A DNA stretch of 64,000 bases from Halobacteriovorax marinus SJ (GTDB lineage Bacteria > Bdellovibrionota > Bacteriovoracia > Bacteriovoracales > Bacteriovoracaceae), in assembly GCF_000210915.2 (NCBI RefSeq), contig NC_016620.1, positions 62,001 through 126,000 on the forward strand, given 5' to 3'. The stretch's first letter is position 1. Every line of letters starts with the position of its first letter. Below the pieces are notes generated by a model. The model did not search any database, had not been told where the DNA came from, and saw only the letters and a program-made list of their open reading frames with translations. Shown here piece after piece: positions 1-8,745 of the stretch. Position numbers and translations under genes: made by a program.

Positions 1-846
1 CTTAAAGAGACATTAAAGAAGTTTAGTATTGGTGAGAAAACAGGAATTGAACTTGCTGGAGAATCTAGAGGAATCTTCAACGACGAGGAGAATGTCTCCC
101 CGCTTAGTCTGAGTAATATCAGTTTTGGTCAGGGTGTAGCAACTACAGGTGTGCAAATGTTGGCGGCTTACTCGGCAATTAGTAACGGTGGATATTATAT
201 AAAGCCAACGATCTTAAAGAGAGAAAAGTCTCAAATTAAAGAAGAAGATAAGTGGCAGATTATAGATTTTCAAACATCAAGAGAATTAAAGGAAATGCTT
301 GTTCAAGCGGTGGAAGATGGAACTGGTGGACGAGCAAGAATACCTTATTTTACAATTGCTGGAAAAACTTCTACGGCTCAAAGGTCTGACAATACTGGTG
401 GATATAGTGGTTATATACCAGGTTTTCTAGGCTTCCCTATTGGAACAAAAGATAAATTTACTGTTTATGTCTATGTAGATAAGCCGGCCAAAGGTAAGTC
501 GTATTACGGCGGAACTGTTGCTGGGCCAGTATTTAAGAAAATAGCTCAATATATTCTTTACAAGGATAGAAATCTTGGAAATGTAGCTGTTAAGAAAAAG
601 TTTAATGCAAAGAACTCTTTTGACACGGTAAAGGTAAAACATAGTTCTACCAGAATCATAAAGGGTGGAGTGCCAAATTTCTCTGGCCTAGATAAGAAAT
701 CGGCCAATAAATTAGCGAGAAAATTGGGTCTTAAAATTATTCATAACGGTATAGGTGTAGTCTCTTCTCAAAGTCCAGAGATCGGTGTTAAAGTTGATAA
801 CGATACAATTGTTAGACTTTATTACCAGCCACCAAAATATGAATAA
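1..846 (+). CDS. ftsI: FtsI/PBP3-type septal peptidoglycan transpeptidase, 3' part
   Basis: The frame is open from base 1, so the start, the membrane anchor and the SxxK serine lie outside the window. The visible 281 residues are the end of a class B penicillin-binding protein transpeptidase domain, which cross-links septal peptidoglycan in the periplasm. The stretch ISFGQGVATTGVQ and the AGKTSTAQ box (K122 of the fragment) mark the domain. The box reads KTS where KTG is usual. From about fragment residue 222 to the end there is one PASTA-like domain (GGVPNFSGLDKKSA onward). It is followed by murE with an 8-bp overlap, the normal dcw order, which supports FtsI over another class B enzyme. Confidence 0.88.
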   Translation, partial: LKETLKKFSIGEKTGIELAGESRGIFNDEENVSPLSLSNISFGQGVATTGVQMLAAYSAISNGGYYIKPTILKREKSQIKEEDKWQIIDFQTSRELKEMLVQAVEDGTGGRARIPYFTIAGKTSTAQRSDNTGGYSGYIPGFLGFPIGTKDKFTVYVYVDKPAKGKSYYGGTVAGPVFKKIAQYILYKDRNLGNVAVKKKFNAKNSFDTVKVKHSSTRIIKGGVPNFSGLDKKSANKLARKLGLKIIHNGIGVVSSQSPEIGVKVDNDTIVRLYYQPPKYE

Positions 847-2224
847 AAAAGATATAACTAAAATTCTTTCGGAAAATCTTCTCTTTGAAAAAACTGTTAC
901 GGATTGCTCTATTAAACAAGCAACAACAAACCTACAGTTGGCGGGAGAAGACTCACTTTGCTTCTATAATATTTCAGATCAACTTGATGCTAAGGAAGTC
1001 TTTATTAAAAGACTTAAAAGTAGTTCATGTAAGAATCTAGTACTTACTAAAAAAGTTGATGTTGAAGGCGTGAATATCTGGGTTGTTGACCCATCTGATT
1101 TTCTTTGGGCCCAAGATCTTATTGCCAATGAGATTTACCCCGATAAGTTAAAGATTAAGTTGGCGGGAATAACAGGAACTAATGGAAAAACAACTGTGAG
1201 TTACTTGGCCATGCAATTGGCAACTCTTCTGGGTTACCCTTCAATTTCTATTGGCACGATAGGAGTGAGGGACTCAAAGAATATTCTAGAAGAAGATATT
1301 TTAAGTACAACACCAAGTTATTTAGAACTTCGAAAAATCATACATCGATACCAAGATGACTATAAATTTATATTTATGGAAGTAAGCTCTCATGCACTAG
1401 CACAAAATAGACTTAATAAAGTAAGACTTAAGTCGTGCGCATGGACGAGTTTTTCTCAGGATCATTTAGATTATCACAAAACTAACGAGGAATACTTTAA
1501 GGCCAAGTTAAAGATTTTAGAGTCTAGTGATGATAAGAATTTAATCGTACCAAGTAGTGAGAAGTCCCTGCTAGCATTACTTGCTGACAACAATGTTTCT
1601 AGAAAAATTGTAGAGCCATATTTTGACGAATGTTTAGAGGCTGGCTTTAAAGCATCATATAATCAAGCAAACCTCTCTGTTGCGATTGCCCTTTGTGAAG
1701 TTTTAATTGGTGAGAGCATTGATCGTAAACTACTAAGTAAACTCTCTCTTCCTGCTGGTCGGTTTGAGGCGATAAAGTATAACGAGCATATTGTTATTGT
1801 AGATTATGCACACACACCTGATGCGCTAGAAAATATTTGTGGAACAATTAAGAAGGATTTCTCTTCGTTTGAGTTGAGAGTGATCTTTGGTTGTGGTGGA
1901 GATAGGGATCGATCTAAACGACCATTGATGGGAAAGGCCGTTTCTAAGTATGCTGATAATATCATTGTGACTTCAGATAATCCAAGAACAGAAGAACCTT
2001 CTTCCATCATAGATGATATTACTCCAGGAATTTCTAGAGATTATATTCGAATTGAAGATAGAAGGTTAGCTATTGAAAAATCTCTTGAAGATTTATCGCG
2101 TCCAACAGTTGTTTTAATTGCTGGTAAAGGTCACGAAGAGTATCAAGATGTTAAGGGTATAAAGCATCACTTTTCTGATAAAGAAGAAGTGATGAAGATT
2201 ATAGATAGGAATAAAAATGTTTGA
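839..2224 (+). CDS. murE: UDP-MurNAc-tripeptide synthetase (meso-DAP-adding)
   Basis: MurE is the cytoplasmic ligase that adds the third amino acid to UDP-MurNAc-L-Ala-D-Glu. The ATP loop GITGTNGKTT has its lysine at residue 117. The DNPR motif at residues 380-383 is the signature of enzymes that add meso-diaminopimelate. An EVSSHAL segment and the RPTVVLIAGKGHE C-terminal segment also fit. I chose the ATG at 839, which overlaps the ftsI stop by 8 bp. An in-frame ATG at 785 would extend the protein by 18 unrelated-looking residues deep inside ftsI. The protein is 461 residues, close to the family's usual length, and the 3' end overlaps murF by 8 bp. Confidence 0.95.
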   Translation: MNKKDITKILSENLLFEKTVTDCSIKQATTNLQLAGEDSLCFYNISDQLDAKEVFIKRLKSSSCKNLVLTKKVDVEGVNIWVVDPSDFLWAQDLIANEIYPDKLKIKLAGITGTNGKTTVSYLAMQLATLLGYPSISIGTIGVRDSKNILEEDILSTTPSYLELRKIIHRYQDDYKFIFMEVSSHALAQNRLNKVRLKSCAWTSFSQDHLDYHKTNEEYFKAKLKILESSDDKNLIVPSSEKSLLALLADNNVSRKIVEPYFDECLEAGFKASYNQANLSVAIALCEVLIGESIDRKLLSKLSLPAGRFEAIKYNEHIVIVDYAHTPDALENICGTIKKDFSSFELRVIFGCGGDRDRSKRPLMGKAVSKYADNIIVTSDNPRTEEPSSIIDDITPGISRDYIRIEDRRLAIEKSLEDLSRPTVVLIAGKGHEEYQDVKGIKHHFSDKEEVMKIIDRNKNV

Positions 2225-3584
2225 TCTAAGTTTATTAAACCTTGTTATTGAAGAGGATTTATTTCAATCAAGTGAGGTTGAGTTATCCACTGACTCTAGA
2301 ACTTATAGTGGAGAAGGTCTCTTTATTTGTTTGTGTGGTGAGAACTTTGATGGATTTAATTTCATTGAGCCTGTTCTTGAGAAGGGGTGTAAAAATATTG
2401 TATTTAGAAATAATGATGAGAACTTAGAAAGAATGAATGCTTTGTCTGAAAAATTTCAAGATGTGACATTCATAGGAGTCGACTCACCTCTTGCTACGCT
2501 ACAGTCACTTGCAAATAAGAGAATAAAACAATTTAAGAATGATGGTGGATTTGTTTTTGGAATAACTGGATCAAATGGAAAGACGACAACAAAAGAGATG
2601 TTGGCATCTCTACTAAGCTCTGCTTATGGAAAAGAGGTTCACGCGACTAAGGGTAATCTGAACAATCACATTGGTGTTCCATTAACAATTCTCTCTGCAC
2701 CTACATGTTGCAAATATATGATTGTTGAGATGGGTGCAAATCACGTTGGGGAAATATCTGATCTCTGTGAGATAGCAATGCCGGAATTTGGAATCATCTC
2801 AAGTGTTGGCGCAGCTCATATAGGTCTCTTTGGGGGAATAGAGAATATCTTTAAAGAGAAGAAGTCTCTCTATGATTATGTTCTTAGGTTTAAAACGGAC
2901 CGCTCTAAGTTCATTGTTAATAATGAAGATAAATATTTATCGCAGATATCTCCGAGTGAAGTTTTAATAAAATTTGGTGATAGCTCTGATGTTGATGTGA
3001 CTTATGATGAGGGAAAGATAGTTATTAATAATGTTAATATTGAAAATGTTAATATCTTAGAAAAATATAATCTCTCTAACTTAGCGAGTGCTTACTTATT
3101 AGCCGTTAATATTTTTCCAGATAAAAAAGATACTTTTATAAGTGCGGCTAGTGAATACCGTATTCCGTCTCTAAATAGATCAGAGTGGATTGAAAGAAAT
3201 GGTAAGCAGATTTTCTTAGACGCCTACAATGCTAATCCAACATCGATGGAGTCATCTCTAAATTCATTTGTTGAGAATATGAAGAAAAAGGGAATTCCAC
3301 TTGATGATGTTCTCTTTGTTCTTGGGGATATGAATGAGCTGGGTGATTATGCCAAAGATGAGCATGAAAGAATCGCAAGGCAACTTGATGGCCTAGGAGC
3401 CAAGAACGTTATCTTTGTTGGGAATTATTCAAAGTATTACATGCAAGGACTTCCGTCTGGAATCATGTTTGAGAAAAAAGAAGACCTTGTTTTACGGTGG
3501 TCTGAGCTCTCTAAAGAGCGCTCCGCATTATTTATTAAGGCCAGCCGCTCTTTACAACTTGAGTCACTAATAGATATAACATAG
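2217..3584 (+). CDS. murF: UDP-MurNAc-tripeptide:D-Ala-D-Ala ligase
   Basis: MurF adds the D-Ala-D-Ala dipeptide to UDP-MurNAc-tripeptide in the cytoplasm. The ATP loop GITGSNGKTTTKEM, the MGANHVGEI segment and the DAYNANPTSM segment are all characteristic of MurF, and VLGDMNELG closes the C-terminal domain. The length of 455 residues is normal. The start overlaps the murE stop by 8 bp, which suggests translational coupling. No ddl gene that would supply D-Ala-D-Ala is present in the window, so that gene must lie elsewhere. Confidence 0.95.
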   Translation: MFDLSLLNLVIEEDLFQSSEVELSTDSRTYSGEGLFICLCGENFDGFNFIEPVLEKGCKNIVFRNNDENLERMNALSEKFQDVTFIGVDSPLATLQSLANKRIKQFKNDGGFVFGITGSNGKTTTKEMLASLLSSAYGKEVHATKGNLNNHIGVPLTILSAPTCCKYMIVEMGANHVGEISDLCEIAMPEFGIISSVGAAHIGLFGGIENIFKEKKSLYDYVLRFKTDRSKFIVNNEDKYLSQISPSEVLIKFGDSSDVDVTYDEGKIVINNVNIENVNILEKYNLSNLASAYLLAVNIFPDKKDTFISAASEYRIPSLNRSEWIERNGKQIFLDAYNANPTSMESSLNSFVENMKKKGIPLDDVLFVLGDMNELGDYAKDEHERIARQLDGLGAKNVIFVGNYSKYYMQGLPSGIMFEKKEDLVLRWSELSKERSALFIKASRSLQLESLIDIT

Positions 3585-3612
3585 TTTAGACTCACCTTTT
3601 CATGGAAGACTT

Positions 3613-4689
3613 ATGCTCTATCATTTTTTATATCCTCTGAGTCAGGATATTTCTGCATTTAATATTTTTAGATATATAACGTTTCGTACATTTGTAGCAT
3701 TTCTCATTGCGACAATTGTTTCAATAATCTGGGGACAGTTCTTCATTAATTTTATGAAGAGAAAGCAGTTCGGTCAGGTTGTTAGAGACGATGGACCACA
3801 GAGTCACTTAAAGAAGGCGGGCACACCGACAATGGGTGGAGTCTTAATAGTGGGAACAATTGTTTTGTCGATGCTATTTTGCGCTAACTTTATGTCTGAA
3901 CCAGTTCTGATAACTTTAGGGGTTACGCTCTCCTACTTTGGACTGGGCTTTATCGACGATTATTTAAAATTTACAAAAAAGAACTCAGACGGTGTCTCTG
4001 CTAAGGGAAAATTATTGTGGCAATTTGCTACGGCCCTTATTGCAGGCTACTTTATGATATCGAGAGGCGTGATAGATTCAAGCCTCTACTTACCTTTCGT
4101 TAAGGGACCAGTGTTAGATATGGGCTGGTTCTATATTATTTTTATCGCTTTAGTAATTGTTGGATCTAGTAATGCAGTAAATCTTACGGATGGATTGGAT
4201 GGCCTTGCGATTGGACCAATTATAACAAGTGCGGCCAGCTTAGGTATTATTGCCTACGCGGCAGGTCACAAAGAAATAGCCTCTTACCTTTTTATTCCTT
4301 ACGTTGAGGATATAGGGGAATTGATGGTGATTTCTGCGGCCATAATAGGTGCCGGAGTGGGCTTTTTGTGGTACAACTCTTACCCAGCGCAAATTTTTAT
4401 GGGCGATGTAGGCTCACTTAGTCTAGGTGGAAACTTAGGAGTTGTGGCCGTATTAACCAAAAGTGAAGTTCTCTTTGTCATTATTGGTGGAATTTTTGTA
4501 ATTGAGGCGATCTCTGTAATTTTACAAGTAACTTCTTACAAAACGAGAAAGAAGAGAATTTTTAAGATGGCACCTATTCATCATCACTTTGAGCTAAAGG
4601 GATGGCCGGAGCCAAAAGTAATAGTAAGATTTTGGATTATTAGTATTTTTCTTGCAATGTTTGCGATTGCAACATTGAAAATGAGGTAA
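3613..4689 (+). CDS. mraY: Phospho-MurNAc-pentapeptide transferase
   Basis: MraY is the inner-membrane enzyme that moves phospho-MurNAc-pentapeptide onto undecaprenyl phosphate to make lipid I. At 358 residues it has the normal length and about ten hydrophobic segments. Family motifs are visible: TPTMGGV near the N terminus, FIDDYLKF with the paired aspartates, NAVNLTDGLDGLA, FMGDVGSLSLGG, and the histidine-rich MAPIHHHFE loop. It lies 28 bp after murF and 3 bp before murD, in the conserved dcw order. Confidence 0.97.
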   Translation: MLYHFLYPLSQDISAFNIFRYITFRTFVAFLIATIVSIIWGQFFINFMKRKQFGQVVRDDGPQSHLKKAGTPTMGGVLIVGTIVLSMLFCANFMSEPVLITLGVTLSYFGLGFIDDYLKFTKKNSDGVSAKGKLLWQFATALIAGYFMISRGVIDSSLYLPFVKGPVLDMGWFYIIFIALVIVGSSNAVNLTDGLDGLAIGPIITSAASLGIIAYAAGHKEIASYLFIPYVEDIGELMVISAAIIGAGVGFLWYNSYPAQIFMGDVGSLSLGGNLGVVAVLTKSEVLFVIIGGIFVIEAISVILQVTSYKTRKKRIFKMAPIHHHFELKGWPEPKVIVRFWIISIFLAMFAIATLKMR

Positions 4690-4692
4690 ATA

Positions 4693-6075
4693 ATGGAACG
4701 TTTTCAAGGTAAAAAGGTCCTCATTGTTGGTATTGGAAAGACAGGCTTCACGCTTATTAACTTTTTCAACAAAGTTGGATGTGACATTAAAGTTACAGAC
4801 ATCAAGCCAATCTTTGACTTAAATAAGGCCGTTAAAAAACTTAAGAAAATTCAACCAGCTCCACAAATGACATTTGGTGAGCACCGTGAAGAGGATTTCT
4901 TAGAAGCAGATGTTATCGTATATTGCTCGGCAGTTAATCCTGAGATGCCTCAGTTAGAGCTTGCTCGTCAAAATGGAAAAGAAGTTTATTCTGAATTTGC
5001 TTTAGGAAATATCCTTTGCCGTAAGCCTATTATAGCTGTTTGTGGAAGTAAGGGGCGTACGACTGTTGCTCATATGATTGGGTACACATTAAAGCTCGAT
5101 GGAAAGAATGTTTTCATCGGTGGTACATCTGAGAGTTCATTTATTGAGTACTCAATGCTTCCTAACAAAGATGAAATTGATTACGTTGTTGTTGAAGTAT
5201 CAGCAGTACAAATGAGAAAGTTAAATAACTTTCATCCAAAGCTTGTTGTGTTCACAAATATTTCTGAGAACTATCCAGAGAAGCACTTCAACTCTGTTGG
5301 AGAATATATTGAAACTAAACTTAGTATCATTAAGACTTTATCTCCGGATGATACTCTTGTTGTAAACTTTGATCAGCTTGCAAATAATACATTCTTTAGA
5401 AATGCAAATTGCCAAACATACTGGTACTCAAGAAAGTCATTTGTCACAATGGGCGTGATTAATGAGATTCAAGGGACACATTTCCACGATAGAAGAATTC
5501 ACTCAAATATTAACTACCACTCAGAGTTTAAAGTTAATCAAATGAGAATTGTTGGTCAGAATAACAGAGAAAACCTTCTTGCAGCAGTAACTGCGTGTAA
5601 GGCTCTTGAAGTTTCAGACAAGTCAATTCAGACATGTATTGCAAAATTCCCAGGTATTCCTCACCGTTTAGAGTTCTTAATGGAGAAGAATGGAGTTGAT
5701 TTTTATAACGACTCTAAGGCTGAGAAGATGGAAGACCTTTGTACATCTATCAAATCATTTAAGAAGCAAGTGATCTTAATTGCAGGTGGTAAAGATGTAG
5801 AGGACTTTGACTTTGAGCCTTATGCACCTGAAATTATCGAACACACAAGAGTTGTTGTTTTAGTAGGTGAAAGTAAAGAGAGAATGAATAGGGCGCTTCA
5901 AGAGCACCCACAGACTTTTATTGTAGGTTCATTTGAAGAATCAATTCTACTTGCTTACCAAAAGTCTAGAACTGGAGATGTTATTTTACTATCTCCAGGT
6001 AACGAAGCTTCTGACTTCTTCAGAGATTATGAAGAGCGTGGAAGTTACTTTAAAAAATTAGTTTATCAATTATAG
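4693..6075 (+). CDS. murD: MurD-type UDP-MurNAc-L-alanine:D-glutamate ligase, divergent ATP site
   Basis: Position in the cluster, length (460 residues) and several motifs identify MurD, which adds D-glutamate to UDP-MurNAc-L-Ala. The N-terminal Rossmann motif VGIGKTGFT, the NNRENLLAA segment, PHRLEF, YNDSKA and the presumed carbamylated lysine (ETKLSI, K209) are present. However, the P-loop reads GSKGRTT (residues 118-124), with arginine 122 where Mur ligases have a lysine. The usual DH pair before the carbamylated lysine reads NY (residues 193-194). This gene also uses CGT for arginine more often than its neighbours, which favour AGA. The frame is intact and a GAGGTAA ribosome site precedes the ATG. 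An active but unusual MurD is the simplest reading. A degenerate copy with a second MurD elsewhere cannot be excluded. Confidence 0.85.
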   Translation: MERFQGKKVLIVGIGKTGFTLINFFNKVGCDIKVTDIKPIFDLNKAVKKLKKIQPAPQMTFGEHREEDFLEADVIVYCSAVNPEMPQLELARQNGKEVYSEFALGNILCRKPIIAVCGSKGRTTVAHMIGYTLKLDGKNVFIGGTSESSFIEYSMLPNKDEIDYVVVEVSAVQMRKLNNFHPKLVVFTNISENYPEKHFNSVGEYIETKLSIIKTLSPDDTLVVNFDQLANNTFFRNANCQTYWYSRKSFVTMGVINEIQGTHFHDRRIHSNINYHSEFKVNQMRIVGQNNRENLLAAVTACKALEVSDKSIQTCIAKFPGIPHRLEFLMEKNGVDFYNDSKAEKMEDLCTSIKSFKKQVILIAGGKDVEDFDFEPYAPEIIEHTRVVVLVGESKERMNRALQEHPQTFIVGSFEESILLAYQKSRTGDVILLSPGNEASDFFRDYEERGSYFKKLVYQL

Positions 6076-6079
6076 AAAT

Positions 6080-6107
6080 AAGGGAGCACTTAGCTCCCTT
6101 TTTTTTT
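6080..6107 (+). terminator. Intrinsic terminator after murD
   Basis: An 8-bp stem (AAGGGAGC / GCTCCCTT) with a 5-nt loop ACTTA runs straight into nine T residues. This is a textbook Rho-independent terminator. It splits the dcw cluster into an upstream murE-murD unit and a downstream ftsW unit. Confidence 0.9.
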
Positions 6108-6115
6108 AATTACTC

Positions 6116-6144
6116 TTGCACGTAATCCCGAAGCCATTTAAAAT
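6116..6144 (+). promoter_or_regulatory. sigma70-type promoter for ftsW (possibly leaderless transcript)
   Basis: TTGCAC at 6116-6121 and TAAAAT at 6139-6144 are separated by exactly 17 bp. The expected transcription start, about 7 nt downstream, falls on or next to the ftsW ATG at 6151. No Shine-Dalgarno sequence lies before that ATG. It sits directly after the murD terminator, where a new promoter is expected. Confidence 0.6.
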
Positions 6145-6150
6145 ATAAGT

Positions 6151-7335
6151 ATGAACCTCGACTTGTCACGGATAGATAAGCTTTCCAAATATTTAAAATT
6201 CTCACTTGGTACACTAATTGTGATTGGTGTAATCATGGTTTACTCGGCAAGTTACATGTACGCCAAAGAACAATTTGGTAATTCGGGTTACTTCTTTATT
6301 AAGCAAATATTATTTGTGTTATTTTCTTTGGCCATTGCTTTTATTGTTTCAAAAACAAAGTATAAGTTTTGGCTTAAGTTCTCGCTTCATGTTAACTACG
6401 CAGCTTCCTTTCTGCTTATGTTAACTTTTGTTCCAGGGTTTAAGACAGTTGTGAAAGGGGCGAATCGATGGTTGAAAATTGGTGGCTTCACTCTACAGCC
6501 AGGAGAATTTGTTAAGTATACAATCGTACTGGTTTCAATTGTTTTCTTTGAGCGATTTCAGCAATTCGATAGAAATAAGAGGATTAATTATCTGGTATGT
6601 ATGGGGCTTCCATTCGTCTTATTAATCCTTCAACCTGACTTTGGAACTTTTTCCATATGTTTCTTTGCTATGAGCTTTGTTTGCTTCCTATCATCTTTTC
6701 CAAGAAAGTATTTCTATTCTGCTTTTGTTGCAGGTTTGGTAATGGGTGGTGCTGTATTAATTTCAGCTCCATATAGGGTGAAGAGGTTAATGGCCTTCTT
6801 AAACCCTTGGGAAAATGCACAGGGTTCTGGTTTTCAAATAATTCAGTCGTGGATTGGCTTTGCGAACGGTGGATTTTTTGGAACAGGTCCGGGAAATAGT
6901 ATTGAAAAATTATTCTACTTACCAGAAGCACACAATGACTTCATCTTCTCAGTAATCGGAGAAGAATTTGGATTCATTGGGGTTTTTGCATTAGTACTCA
7001 TATTTACAAGTGTAATCTTTCTAGGTTTTTCACTAGCAATGAAAGTGAAGCTTCGCGATGGCTCACTCCTTATGGCGGCAGTAATATTTGTTGTGGGGAT
7101 TCAGAGTGCTCTTAATATGGGAGTTGTTCTTGGGCTTCTTCCAACAAAGGGATTGAATCTTCCTTTTATAAGCTACGGTGGATCGTCTCTTATGAGTAAT
7201 CTCTTTGGAATTGGTATGTTCTTTGCCGTGTTGCGTTCATATCGTGAAAGCGGTGATTCAAGAGAGTCAGACAGAGGGATTAATTCAACTTCACACTCTA
7301 CATCAGGTTTTCAAAGTCTAAGAAATCAGGCATGA
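6151..7335 (+). CDS. ftsW: FtsW, SEDS-family septal peptidoglycan polymerase
   Basis: This is a 394-residue polytopic membrane protein of the FtsW/RodA/SpoVE family, which polymerises lipid II together with a class B PBP (here FtsI). About ten hydrophobic helices are visible. Family motifs include VKGANRWLKIGGFTLQPGEF, QPDFGT, the PEAHNDFIFSVIGEE(F)G loop and the C-terminal PFISYGGSSL. The dcw position indicates FtsW rather than RodA. There is no ribosome-binding site before the ATG; see the promoter entry. The gene normally next, murG, is absent: murC begins 36 bp after the stop. Confidence 0.95.
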   Translation: MNLDLSRIDKLSKYLKFSLGTLIVIGVIMVYSASYMYAKEQFGNSGYFFIKQILFVLFSLAIAFIVSKTKYKFWLKFSLHVNYAASFLLMLTFVPGFKTVVKGANRWLKIGGFTLQPGEFVKYTIVLVSIVFFERFQQFDRNKRINYLVCMGLPFVLLILQPDFGTFSICFFAMSFVCFLSSFPRKYFYSAFVAGLVMGGAVLISAPYRVKRLMAFLNPWENAQGSGFQIIQSWIGFANGGFFGTGPGNSIEKLFYLPEAHNDFIFSVIGEEFGFIGVFALVLIFTSVIFLGFSLAMKVKLRDGSLLMAAVIFVVGIQSALNMGVVLGLLPTKGLNLPFISYGGSSLMSNLFGIGMFFAVLRSYRESGDSRESDRGINSTSHSTSGFQSLRNQA

Positions 7336-7371
7336 TCTAATTTATTTCGTTGCGAATAAGTTGGAGAAGTT

Positions 7372-8745
7372 ATGTTCAGTCCTTTGAAGGATATTAAAGT
7401 ACATTTTATTGGTATTGGTGGAATCGGCATGAGTGGTATTGCCGAGGTACTCCTCTCTCTTGGTTATAAAGTTTCAGGTTCAGATATAGCTGAATCAGCT
7501 ACTGTGGCCAAGCTAAGAAAGCTAGGTGCAGATGTTTTCGTTGGTCATAAGAGCGAAAATATTACGGACGCTACTGTAATGGTTTACTCTTCAGCTATTG
7601 ATGACACTAACCCTGAGGTGATTGCAGCGAAGGCCAAGAGACTTCCAATTATGAGAAGGGCCGAGATGTTGGCCGAGTTGATGAGACTTAAGAAGGGGCT
7701 CGCAATTGCGGGAACTCATGGAAAGACGACTACAACAAGTTTTCTGGCAACGATCTTACAAGAAAGTAAGTACGATCCTACTTACATTATTGGTGGAATA
7801 GTTAAAAACTTAGATGGTCATGCCAAAGTTGGTAAGGGTGAATTCCTTGTGGCCGAAGCTGATGAGTCAGATGGCTCTTTCCTACTTTTAAATCCTATTA
7901 TGTCTGTAGTTACCAATATAGATAATGATCATATGGATCACTATGGAAGTGAAGCGAACCTTCTAAGCTCTTTTACTGAGTTCATTAACAAAGTTCCTTT
8001 CTATGGACTAACGGCTTTGAATGCGCACGATGAAAGATTGATGGCACTGACTAAAGAAGTTAAAAAGCCGTGGGTTACTTTTGGCGTAGAAACTGAGGCT
8101 GACTTTGAAGCGAGAGATATTAGGTACGAGAATAATATTACTATTTACGACCTCTATCATAGTGGCGAGAAAAAAATTGAAATTAGAATTACGATACCTG
8201 GAAAACACAATATCTTAAACTCTCTAGGAGCGATTGCTTTAGCTTTTAATATGGGTGTTCCGTTTGAAGAAATTGCAAAGTCTATAATTAAGTTTGATGG
8301 AGTTGGTAGAAGATTTCAAACTCTTGTCGCAAAAGATAACTTTGAAGTGATTGATGACTATGCTCACCACCCGACTGAAATAGACGTTACCCTAAAGGCC
8401 ATGAAAGAAACTAGACCAAATAAAAAGATCGTCGTTGTTTTCGAGCCTCATCGTTATAGTAGAACTAGAGATTGTTGGGATTCATTCCTTCATTGTTTTA
8501 ACTCTGCAGATACTGTTTATATTTCACCAATCTACCCTGCTAGCGAAAAGCCAATTCCCGGAATTGAAGCTGATAGATTAATTGCGGATATCAATAAACT
8601 ACACCCTGATTTAGTTAAGAAGCTTGATAGTATTGAGAATATAGATTCAATTATTGATAACTATAAAGAAGAAAATGTAACGCTAGTCACTCTTGGTGCA
8701 GGTTCCATTGGAAGAATTATTAGAGAGAAGACAAATACTAAATGA
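7372..8745 (+). CDS. murC: UDP-N-acetylmuramate:L-alanine ligase
   Basis: MurC adds the first stem-peptide residue, L-alanine, to UDP-MurNAc. The N-terminal HFIGIGGIGMSGIAE motif, the ATP loop GTHGKTTT (K118), VAEADESDGSFL, the DHMDHYG segment and DYAHHPTEI are all present and canonical, in contrast to the altered MurD upstream. It has 457 residues, a normal length, and a GGAG ribosome site before the ATG. Its stop overlaps the murB start in an ATGA. Confidence 0.97.
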   Translation: MFSPLKDIKVHFIGIGGIGMSGIAEVLLSLGYKVSGSDIAESATVAKLRKLGADVFVGHKSENITDATVMVYSSAIDDTNPEVIAAKAKRLPIMRRAEMLAELMRLKKGLAIAGTHGKTTTTSFLATILQESKYDPTYIIGGIVKNLDGHAKVGKGEFLVAEADESDGSFLLLNPIMSVVTNIDNDHMDHYGSEANLLSSFTEFINKVPFYGLTALNAHDERLMALTKEVKKPWVTFGVETEADFEARDIRYENNITIYDLYHSGEKKIEIRITIPGKHNILNSLGAIALAFNMGVPFEEIAKSIIKFDGVGRRFQTLVAKDNFEVIDDYAHHPTEIDVTLKAMKETRPNKKIVVVFEPHRYSRTRDCWDSFLHCFNSADTVYISPIYPASEKPIPGIEADRLIADINKLHPDLVKKLDSIENIDSIIDNYKEENVTLVTLGAGSIGRIIREKTNTK

